Shown: positions 1-7,900 of the stretch, one piece after another
Layout of the letters: every line of letters starts with the position of its first letter
Numbering within the stretch: the stretch's first letter is position 1
Source of the DNA: Lachnospiraceae bacterium UBA4260
GTDB lineage: Bacteria; Bacillota; Clostridia; Lachnospirales; Lachnospiraceae
Assembly: GCA_002395235.1 (NCBI GenBank)
Contig: DGWK01000019.1
Coordinates: forward strand, 1-52,521
Direction of reading: 5' to 3'
Length of the DNA stretch: 52,521 nt
Notes under the pieces: model-generated
The model's input: only the letters and a program-made list of their open reading frames with translations
What the model was told of the DNA's origin: nothing
The model's database searches: none
Translations under genes and position numbers: made by a program

Positions 1-546
1 AGCGCGATGGCGCTGTTCCCGGTGTGGGTGGCAACGGGAGTCTGGCACGGAGCGGGCTGGAAATACCTGTTCTACGGAATGTACTACTTTGTGATCCTGC
101 TGCTCGGAGTGGCGCTGGAGCCGCTTAAAGAGAAGAGGAACAAGATGCTGGGGATCGACCCGAACGCGTGGTGGTTCAAGACGCTGAGGATCCTCAAGAC
201 GTGGGTGATCATCTTCACGGGCGAGCTGTTCTTCAACGCGAAGAACCTGACGGCGGGCTTCCACATGTTCTTCAGCATCTTCGGGAATTTCCACATCAGT
301 TCGATCTGGAAGTACTTCCCGGATGTGATCACAAAGGGAGACGTGGTGGCGATCATTGCGGGAAGCATCATCGTATGGATCGTGGGATTCCTGAAGGAGA
401 ACGGAGTCGATGTGAGAGGGAAGATCCTCGGAGCGAAGACGCCTTACAAGTGGTGCGTCTACTACGCGATCATCTTCGCGATCCTCTTATTCGGCGCCTA
501 CGGAACCGGTTACCAGCCTGTCGACCTGATCTACGCGGGGTTCTGA
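1..546 (+). CDS. MBOAT family membrane O-acyltransferase, C-terminal part (5' end outside window)
   Basis: The reading frame is open from the first base, so the gene starts upstream and only its last 181 codons are here. The segment has several hydrophobic helices and the motif GVWHGAGWKYL (His codon at 46-48). This is the conserved active-site His region of membrane-bound O-acyltransferases such as DltB, AlgI and PatA. These proteins pass an acyl group across the membrane to a polymer or to a partner SGNH protein. The stop codon lies 1 bp before the start of the next gene, which encodes such a partner, so the two are almost certainly co-transcribed and work together. The polymer acylated (alginate-like glycan, teichoic acid, peptidoglycan or other) cannot be told from the sequence. 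Family call firm, substrate unknown. Confidence 0.88.
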   Translation, partial: SAMALFPVWVATGVWHGAGWKYLFYGMYYFVILLLGVALEPLKEKRNKMLGIDPNAWWFKTLRILKTWVIIFTGELFFNAKNLTAGFHMFFSIFGNFHISSIWKYFPDVITKGDVVAIIAGSIIVWIVGFLKENGVDVRGKILGAKTPYKWCVYYAIIFAILLFGAYGTGYQPVDLIYAGF

Positions 547-547
547 T

Positions 548-1624
548 ATGACAAAGGAAAAAAGAAATAACATCTTTAAGATCATATTGTTCGCTGCGAT
601 CGCGCTGGCTATTCTCATCGCGGCCTGCGCCATGATGAAACCCAAGAAATGGTTTGACGAAAAGCTGATCCAGAACAGAAATTCCCGCGCCATCCAGATG
701 ATGGAGCAGCCGGACAACACGATCGACATTCTGAATATCGGCGACAGTCTCAGCACGGCGGGATTTACGCCCATGGAACTGTGGAGAAAACAGGGATATA
801 CATCCTTCAATATCGGTGCGGACGGATTAAGAATGGCCGAGGCATATTATGCGGTCATAGAAGCCTGCGAGAAGCAGAGCCCCAAGTACCTCATGATCGA
901 ATCCCTCTATATGTTCCGCTATTCGCTGACTCAGGACATGCAGATGGTTCTGTCGCAGCCTCTGTATCACACATTCCCGTTTTTGAGATATCACAGCATC
1001 TGGAGATTTATGATCGACGGACCCGGTGTGATGATCTATCACAGGGGATATACCGTCAACGAGAACGTCGGAGAGTATGAGGGGGATCCCGGATATATGG
1101 ATCTTGACCTGGAGGAAGGCAACAGGGTTACAATACCCGCCTTCAACAGTTACTATTTTGACAGGATCAAGGATTTCTGCGATAAGCGCGGGATCAAGAT
1201 CGTTCTGTACAGCATGCCTTCCGCATCCAACTATAACTGGGACAGGATCGAACAGGTACAGGCCTTCGCAAAGGAAAAAGGCGTGGATTACGTCGACCTC
1301 AACCAGGTGGCGGATCAGATCGGCATTGACTGGGAGTGGGACACCAATGACGGCGGCGACCACATGAATCTCACCGGCGCCACCAAAGTCACGACCTATT
1401 TCGGTAATTATTTCCGGGACAAAGGGGACCTGACCGACCACAGAGGCGATCCCCACTACAGCGACTGGGACGAGGAGCTGGTGGAGTACGACCAGCTGGT
1501 CAAAGAGATGGACGGAAAGAGCTTCCAGGATATCTGGAAGGAAAAGAAAGATAAAGAGTGGGACGAAAAATACAAGAAAAATGATACAACCCAGAATCAG
1601 AATAAAGACGGAAGCAATCAGTAA
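548..1624 (+). CDS. Membrane-anchored SGNH-type acyltransferase partner of MBOAT (DltD/AlgJ-like), copy 1
   Basis: The 358-residue protein has an N-terminal membrane anchor (about residues 10-29). An SGNH-hydrolase-like fold follows: the block NIGDSLS carries the likely nucleophile Ser67, and the late block DGGDHMNLTG holds Asp268/Asp271 and His272, the expected acid/His pair. Proteins of this kind sit outside the membrane and finish the acyl transfer begun by an MBOAT protein. The gene starts 1 bp after the MBOAT stop. The last 30 residues are Lys/Asp/Asn-rich and look disordered. A close paralogue follows directly. The start at 548 is fixed by the neighbouring stop. An alternative is an esterase that removes the acyl group; genomic linkage favours transfer. 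Confidence 0.8.
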   Translation: MTKEKRNNIFKIILFAAIALAILIAACAMMKPKKWFDEKLIQNRNSRAIQMMEQPDNTIDILNIGDSLSTAGFTPMELWRKQGYTSFNIGADGLRMAEAYYAVIEACEKQSPKYLMIESLYMFRYSLTQDMQMVLSQPLYHTFPFLRYHSIWRFMIDGPGVMIYHRGYTVNENVGEYEGDPGYMDLDLEEGNRVTIPAFNSYYFDRIKDFCDKRGIKIVLYSMPSASNYNWDRIEQVQAFAKEKGVDYVDLNQVADQIGIDWEWDTNDGGDHMNLTGATKVTTYFGNYFRDKGDLTDHRGDPHYSDWDEELVEYDQLVKEMDGKSFQDIWKEKKDKEWDEKYKKNDTTQNQNKDGSNQ

Positions 1625-1644
1625 GTGCACAGGGGAAATGTGAA

Positions 1645-2667
1645 ATGCCGGATGGAAAGACTCGAAGTTTCGGAAAGTTAATACTGTTCGGCGTGATCTT
1701 CCTGTTGCTTCTGACCGCGGCTTCCGCGGCATGTACGCCGGTCAAGTGGTTCGACGATAAACGCGTGCAGAACCGCAACGCCAGGATCACGGAGATGATG
1801 AAGCAGGACCCGCAGACGGTTGAGATCCTCAATATGGGCGACAGCCTGAGCCTGGCCACGCTGACTCCTATGGAAATGTGGAGACAGAAGGGATATACCT
1901 CCTTCAACATCGGCGCGGACGGCATCCGTATGCCGGAAGCTTATTATACGGTGCTCAAGGCGTGTGAGAACCAGAGCCCCAAATATCTCATGGTCGAGAC
2001 GCTGATGCTGTTCCGCTATAATGAGAAACAGGATATGCAGATGATCATCTCGCAGCCGCTCTACCACAGGTTTACCTTCCTCAAGTACCACAGTATCTGG
2101 AAACCGTATGTGGAAGGGAGAGGAGTCAGGATCTACCACAAGGGCTATCTGGTCAACAGAAGGGCCAGCCCTTATAAGGGAAGTCTTGACTATATGTCGG
2201 AAGATCTCGGGAGCGACCTGCGAACGGAAGTGCCGGATTTCAACCGCGCCTGGTTCCGCCGGATCAAAGAATTCTGTGATCAGAATCAGATCACGCTGAT
2301 CCTCTATTCCATGGCTTCGCCCAAAAACTACAATTGGGACAGGGTGAACAGTCTGGAAAAGTTCGCGCAGGAAGAAGGGGTCGAGTACATGGACCTGAAC
2401 CAGAAGTGGGAGGAGATCGGGATCGACTGGAATAAAGACTCCAACGATGCCGGCGACCACCTGAACCTGAGCGGCGTTGAGAAAGTGACGAAGTTCTTCG
2501 GCGACTATTACAGCGAGAAAGGCGGCCTTACGGATCACAGGGGAGACCCTGCCTTCAGCGGGTGGGAGGAAGAACTCGTCGCCTACGACAAGCTGGTAGA
2601 GGAGATGAAGGGACGAAGTTTCGCGGACGTCCAGAAGGAAGCGGAGGAAGCGCGCAAAGAGAAATAA
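1645..2667 (+). CDS. Membrane-anchored SGNH-type acyltransferase partner of MBOAT, copy 2 (tandem paralogue)
   Basis: This 340-residue protein aligns almost end to end with the preceding gene product; by eye more than half of the positions match. It shares MGDSLS with Ser67, the run GYTSFNIGADG, SPKYLM, QPLYH, NYNWDR, and DAGDHLNLSG with His272, so the catalytic residues fall at identical positions. One membrane anchor lies at about residues 12-28. It sits 20 bp after copy 1, with AGGGGAA just upstream of the start, and completes an MBOAT-SGNH-SGNH operon. Tandem duplication with both active sites kept suggests different acceptors or acyl groups, or a two-step transfer. That is inference; the sequence shows only the duplication and the retained residues. 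Confidence 0.8.
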   Translation: MPDGKTRSFGKLILFGVIFLLLLTAASAACTPVKWFDDKRVQNRNARITEMMKQDPQTVEILNMGDSLSLATLTPMEMWRQKGYTSFNIGADGIRMPEAYYTVLKACENQSPKYLMVETLMLFRYNEKQDMQMIISQPLYHRFTFLKYHSIWKPYVEGRGVRIYHKGYLVNRRASPYKGSLDYMSEDLGSDLRTEVPDFNRAWFRRIKEFCDQNQITLILYSMASPKNYNWDRVNSLEKFAQEEGVEYMDLNQKWEEIGIDWNKDSNDAGDHLNLSGVEKVTKFFGDYYSEKGGLTDHRGDPAFSGWEEELVAYDKLVEEMKGRSFADVQKEAEEARKEK

Positions 2668-2682
2668 GATAAACGATGCACA

Positions 2683-2754
2683 CGCGTGCGGAGAACGGTT
2701 AGACCTTGCCTTAAAGGCAACCCGCACGCGGCGCAGCGGCTCGCTTTGCGAGCC
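2683..2754. other. Cluster of nested inverted repeats (candidate terminator or structured RNA)
   Basis: Three stems can be drawn here. A perfect 9-bp pair CGCGTGCGG (2683-2691) with CCGCACGCG (2722-2730) encloses a small hairpin TTGCCT/AGGCAA (2706-2711 and 2715-2720). A separate stem GGCTCGC-TTT-GCGAGCC lies at 2738-2754. No T-run follows the last stem; a promoter -35 box begins at its 3' edge. The cluster starts 15 bp after the SGNH operon and ends before the next promoter, so a transcription-ending role is likely. A genus-specific repeat or small RNA is also possible. Confidence 0.5.
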
Positions 2755-2782
2755 TTGAACGGGAATGATTTTAGTGTATACT
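2755..2782 (+). promoter_or_regulatory. Sigma-70/SigA-type promoter for the DUF853 gene
   Basis: TTGAAC (2755-2760) and TATACT (2777-2782) are separated by 16 bp, with TG directly upstream of the -10. The predicted start near 2789 gives a leader of about 90 nt before the GTG at 2880. Confidence 0.6.
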
Positions 2783-2879
2783 GGAATTGTACAGGTAACA
2801 TCGGAAGCGGGCGGCTGGCCGGATCAGTTACAGGCGGACGGCAGCTGCATTTGCAGTTCATTATGACGGGGGTGACAAA

Positions 2880-4478
2880 GTGTATAAAGATGGCAAGGTT
2901 TGGATGGGACTTAACGACACGGATGAGGAGATCTTCCTCCTTCCCGGAAAGGCTAACAGGCACGGTCTGATCGCCGGTGCTACCGGAACCGGTAAGACCG
3001 TGACACTCAGAGTCATGGCTGAGGCCTTCAGCGACATGGGCGTACCGGTCTTTATGGCAGATGTCAAGGGAGACCTGGCCGGAATGATGGCTCCCGGCAC
3101 GGATACAGAAGATATGCGCGCGAGGATCGAGAGATTCGGGCTTAATCAGCACGGCTTCTCCTATCAGGGATATCCGGTGACCTTCTGGGATATCTACGGA
3201 GAGAAGGGCATTCCGCTCAGAACGACAGTATCTGAGATCGGACCGCTCCTCATGGCCCGTATTCTCAAGCTCAACGAGCTTCAGTCCAATATTCTTGCGA
3301 TCGTATATAAGATCGCCGATGACAACGGACTTCTTCTGATCGACCTCAAGGATCTCAAGTCCATGCTCAACTACGTAAACGATAACCGCAAGGAATTTGA
3401 GGCGGAGTACGGCAAGATGAGCCCGGCCTCCATGGCGGCTATTCTTCGCGCGGTGGTCGCGCTCGAGATCGAGGGCGGCGAAGTGTTCTTCGGCGAGCCC
3501 GGCCTCAATATCCGCGACTGGATCGCGCAGGAAGGCGGCAAGGGCATGATCAATATCCTGGACAGCGAGAGCCTGATCAACAACGGAAGACTGTATTCCA
3601 CCTTCCTTCTGTGGATGCTCTCCGAGCTCTTCGAGCTCCTTCCCGAGGTGGGAGATCTGTCCAAGCCCAAGATGGTCTTCTTCTTTGACGAGGCACATCT
3701 GCTCTTTAACGATGCGCCCAAGCCCCTTCTTGAGAAAATAGAGCAGGTCGTAAAACTCATCCGCTCCAAGGGCGTCGGCGTCTATTTCTGCACGCAGAAC
3801 CCCAGAGATATCCCGGATGACGTCCTGGCACAGCTGAGCAACAGGATCCAGCACGCGCTGCACGCCTATACGCCGGCAGACCAGAAAGCGGTCCGCGCCG
3901 CGGCGGATTCCTTCCGCGTGAATCCAGCCTTCAATACTTTCGACACTATTCTGGGACTCGGGACCGGCGAAGCAGTGGTCTCCTTCCTTCAGGAAGACGG
4001 CACGCCCGGCATCGCCCAGAAGACCAGGATCCTTCCTCCGCAGAGCCGCATGGGCGCCGTCAGCGACTTTGAGAGAGACCAGAAGATCAAAGAGAGCATC
4101 CTGTACGGCAAATATGCCGACAGTGTAGATCCGGAATCCGCGTACGAGCTCCTTTTAAGGATCGGCCTGGAGAAGGAAGCCGCGGAGGCAAAGGCCAAAC
4201 AGGAGCTGGAAGCTGCCAAGCAGAAAGCGAAGGAAGAGGCGGAACTGGCGAAACAGCAGGCGAAAGAAGCCAGGGAAGCAGCCAGAGAAGCAGAGAAGAA
4301 CGCCAACGCCAAGAAGCGCGCCGCCAAGACCATCGGCAGTTCGGTGGCAGGTACGGTGGGCCGCGAAGTCGGCAAGACGGTAGGCGGAACCATCGGAGGA
4401 AAGTTCGGCAAGACGCTCGGTGGAAATCTCGGGTCCTCGCTCGGAAGAGGCATCCTCAATACTCTGTTCGGGAACTGA
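2880..4478 (+). CDS. HerA-like P-loop ATPase, DUF853 (YjgR) family
   Basis: The 532-residue protein opens with a compact beta segment and Walker A GATGTGKT at residues 33-40, followed by a Walker B region MVFFFDEAHLLF and a late sensor-like segment FCTQNPRDIPDD. This is the layout of the DUF853/YjgR branch of the HerA-FtsK ATPases. Its cellular role is not settled; DNA or protein translocation is assumed from the fold. Residues of about 430-485 form a highly charged Ala/Lys/Glu coiled coil, and the last 45 residues are Gly-rich. The start is GTG at 2880, preceded by a G-rich ribosome site; no nearby in-frame ATG fits as well. The gene is monocistronic, with its own promoter and terminator. 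Confidence 0.85.
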   Translation: MYKDGKVWMGLNDTDEEIFLLPGKANRHGLIAGATGTGKTVTLRVMAEAFSDMGVPVFMADVKGDLAGMMAPGTDTEDMRARIERFGLNQHGFSYQGYPVTFWDIYGEKGIPLRTTVSEIGPLLMARILKLNELQSNILAIVYKIADDNGLLLIDLKDLKSMLNYVNDNRKEFEAEYGKMSPASMAAILRAVVALEIEGGEVFFGEPGLNIRDWIAQEGGKGMINILDSESLINNGRLYSTFLLWMLSELFELLPEVGDLSKPKMVFFFDEAHLLFNDAPKPLLEKIEQVVKLIRSKGVGVYFCTQNPRDIPDDVLAQLSNRIQHALHAYTPADQKAVRAAADSFRVNPAFNTFDTILGLGTGEAVVSFLQEDGTPGIAQKTRILPPQSRMGAVSDFERDQKIKESILYGKYADSVDPESAYELLLRIGLEKEAAEAKAKQELEAAKQKAKEEAELAKQQAKEAREAAREAEKNANAKKRAAKTIGSSVAGTVGREVGKTVGGTIGGKFGKTLGGNLGSSLGRGILNTLFGN

Positions 4479-4484
4479 TACCCG

Positions 4485-4507
4485 TTTCGGTGGAAATTCC
4501 ACCGAAA
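4485..4507. other. Perfect inverted repeat just after the DUF853 stop codon
   Basis: TTTCGGTGG (4485-4493) and CCACCGAAA (4499-4507) pair perfectly around AAATT. There is no T-run on either side, so this is not an intrinsic terminator by itself. A protein-binding site or an mRNA-stabilising 3' hairpin are possible. Confidence 0.4.
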
Positions 4508-4536
4508 ATAATTGAGAGATTTCACGAAAGACAAAC

Positions 4537-4575
4537 GAAAACACAGCGCATCGCAGTATGTGCTGTGTTTTTTTG
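4537..4575 (+). terminator. Rho-independent terminator of the DUF853 gene
   Basis: ACACAGC (4541-4547) pairs with GCTGTGT (4562-4568). The stem extends by an A-tract on the left and the T-run on the right, with a 14-nt loop. Confidence 0.7.
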
Positions 4576-4595
4576 TATTTTATCGGGCAAAAAAA

Positions 4596-4625
4596 TTGAA
4601 GCGGAGTCTCCCGGCGAACTATAAT
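4596..4625 (+). promoter_or_regulatory. Promoter upstream of the adhesin gene
   Basis: TTGAAG (4596-4601) and a consensus TATAAT (4620-4625) are 18 bp apart. It lies about 290 bp before the adhesin start codon, so the transcript would carry a long leader. Confidence 0.55.
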
Positions 4626-4914
4626 CATCATATCGATTCCGGATCGGGCAACACTCTTTTGCCGCCGGAGCATCTGAGGTCTGTTTCTTAAATAGACCGC
4701 AAATCCGCGCATTTTCTGCGCAGAATATCCAAATGATCACTATTTTCATGATCGGGTAAGGCTCATCGCCGCGTGGATCCCGCAGTGAAGGCCGCTCTCA
4801 TTATCCGTTTATCATACAGGCACCACAGAACTGTTTTATCTCTGGGAGATTTCCGCTTTTTAAGCGGCGGGACCTTGGGATAACGACTACTTAACGAACA
4901 GGAGTGAAGAGAAG
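4626..4914 (+). other. Gene-free leader of about 290 nt before the adhesin; two hairpins, no known riboswitch recognised
   Basis: No credible reading frame is present. A stem TCCGG/CCGGA with an inner GGCAA/TTGCC pairing lies near 4637-4670, and CCGCTT-TTT-AAGCGG lies at 4853-4867, followed by GC-rich sequence and the ribosome site AGGAG before the ATG at 4915. I compared it by eye with c-di-GMP-I, c-di-AMP and other riboswitch cores and saw no match. Confidence 0.35.
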
Positions 4915-7900
4915 ATGAGCATGAGAAACAGAATGTTTGCCGTCCTGCTGGCAGCGGCGACGGCGTTTAGCGCGGCGTTTTCGGGGACGGCAAAGGCAGC
5001 AGGACCGGTGATCGCGGATTCTTCGGCGCAGGAAGGGGCACAGGCGGGGAGTACCGCCGGGGAGACAGAGCAGGGAACAGGTTCAGAAACAGATTCAGAA
5101 ATGGATTCAGAGCAGGAAAAAGAATCTGAGCAGGAGGAAGAGTCGGCGGGGACCGGCGGCAGCGGAAGCGCCGCAGACGACGCGGCGGCGATCGCCGGAG
5201 AGTCGGAAGAATCGAATAATGCACCGACTTCCGAGGCATCCGCAGAGGACACCGCAGCTTCGGGAACTACGCAGGAAAATGCGCAGAGCGAGGAAGAGAT
5301 GCAGGAGGAGTCCGGCCTGTGGGCGACGGACCGGGAGACGGCGGCAGAGATTGAGCCGGGACTACCGGCAGCAGGGAGCAAAGAAGAGCAGAAGGTAACT
5401 GCTGATAAAATGCCGGCATTTAAGGCGGAAGTGAATATCGGCAGATATGTGGTAAGGATCAAGGCCGGGGAAGGAGTGTTTCCGGAGGGAACAAGAGCGG
5501 AAGTGAAGGAACTCTCCGGGGACGCCGCCCGTCCCTATGCGGAGCAGGCAGAGGAGATGGCGGACAGCGGAGTGGCGACGGCTGTCATCGATATCCGGTT
5601 TACGGATCAAAGCGGCAAAGAGATCCAGCCCAAAGGCATGGTGGATGTCATATTCGAAAATGCGGCACAGGAGGACGCGCAGATGTCGGTCTACCATGCG
5701 GAAAAAGGAAACACCTCCGATATGCAGAGCGTCCCCTGCAGCGTCGAAGGTGACAATGTAGAGATTCGAAATGACAGCTTCTCCCCCTATGTGCTGCTTG
5801 CGGCAGCAAGCGAACCCGACTGGACAAAAGGCGGCTGGGGATACAGAAGGAATATATCGGACCAAATCAGTCTCGTTCACAAGAACCAGAGAGTCTATAA
5901 GTATGCGGACAAAGGGTATGACGGGGCCGGCAACGATTGGCTCACGATAAGTTACGACATGTATCTGGACGGAAAAAAGGTCGGGACCGGCACATGCCTT
6001 GATCCCCTCCACAGCGGATGGGAGATGGAGGGGAAAAAGGCGGGCAAAGTCTACGAGACCACAGGCCCGATGATGGTGAAGGCTTTCTATTACGGGGCGG
6101 ACGGGCCCGGCAGAAGCGTCATCGAGAAGGCCGTCGGTACCACAGATACGAGCGCGCTGCGCATAGTGACGCATGTGGCGGCCGCGGAGCTCTACGTGCG
6201 TATGGGCTACGCGAGACATTCCGGCAGCGGAGAAGGCTTCAGGGACGCTTCCAACAAACTCAAGGATCACGTCTACAAATTTGTAAAGGCGATCGAAGAC
6301 CTTCCGGTGCCTGACAAGTACTACGCATATGTGACGGTGGATAACGGCTATGCAGATAACGGCCTCACAAATCAGGATTTCGGGTTCGGCTCCTACTCGC
6401 TGATTGAGCATCCCGGCTTTGTCAAGATCAGGAAATTGTCAGAAAACAGATCCGTCTCAGACGGGAACAGCTGTTACTCTCTTAAGGGGGCTCTCTACCA
6501 GGTCTACACCTCCGAGGCGGCCGCCAGAGCAAGGGGAAAGGAAGGAATTGTGGAAGGACTCCTCTTTGCGATCAATGAAAACGGAGTATCAAATACCGAA
6601 AGACTGATGCCCGGAAAGTATTACCTGATTGAGACAAAACCTGCTGATGGCTACCTGCTCTCCGACAAGGTCTATCCCTTTACTGTTGTCGACAGTGAGA
6701 CCATAGAAGTCTCCGTTACAGATATGCCGGCCAATGACCCGGCGGCAATCGTGATCAATAAGACCTGCAGGAATGCTGACGGCAAAGACATCCGGAACCT
6801 GGAAGGAACGGAGTTCACAGTCCGCTTTTACAGCGGCTTTTACGACGCTTCCTCACTTCCCGACACACCTGACAGAGTATGGGTAATTCAGGCTCTGAAG
6901 ACGGAAAACGGGCTGTATAAGGCGGCGCTCGATGAGAAGCATTTCGTGAGCGGCGATGATTTCTACAGGGTGGACGGTCTGATCACACTGCCCCTGGGCA
7001 CCGTGACAATCAGGGAGACGAAAGCGGCCAAGGGATATAAGAATGACGGCAGGTTCGGTGATCAGGAACTGTATATAGGACAGATTCGGCGGACGGACCC
7101 CGACCGGGCACAGCTTCAAGATGTGCAGGGAAAGAGAGCGACTTCCAACACGTTCGAGGTCGCGGACACCCCCTATCAGCCCGTGATCAGAACGGAGGCG
7201 AAAGGCCCGGATACCGGAGATCACCAGCTCACGCAGTCGGAAAAAGTGAGAGTTACAGATAAAGTCATTTATAAAGACCTCGTCCCGGGCCTGGAGTATA
7301 CGCTGAAAGGCGTCCTTGTCAGAAAAGCGGACGGCAAAGCGCTGACCGTGGACGGCAAAGAAGTGACGGCGGAAAAGAGCTTTACTCCGGACAAATCAGA
7401 CGGAGAGACGGAAATGACGTTTGAATTTGATGCCGGGGCGCTTGACGGAGGCGGACTCGTCGTATTTGAAGAGCTGTATGAAACGGACGAAGAGAAACCG
7501 GTCGCTGTTCACAAGGACATTGATGACCCTGAACAGACCGTTTTTCTCCCTGTAGTGGCGACAGACGCCGCAGATAAGGACACAGGTGACAAGAACGCGC
7601 GGGCAGACAAAGATCGCGTGATCGTGGACAGGATCAGCTATAAAGGGCTGATCGCGGGAAAGACCTACGAGATCTCGGGAGAAGTCAAAATAAAGAGTGA
7701 AGAGGCGGATTTTGACGAGGCGAAAACCGCTGCGTCGACGATCACTGCCGCCGAAGGGAAAGGCAGTATCAGCTTCGACGATCACAAAGTTACATTCGTT
7801 CCGGAAGGAAAAGAAGGAGAAGAGGCGAGCGGAGAGATTCTTGTCAGTTTCCTTGTGGATGCTTCCGAACTGGCGGGAGAGGATCTGGTCGTCGGCGAGA

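Noticed and set aside
4626..4914. c-di-GMP riboswitch before the adhesin
   Set aside because: The conserved core around CACGCACAGGGCAAACC is not present.
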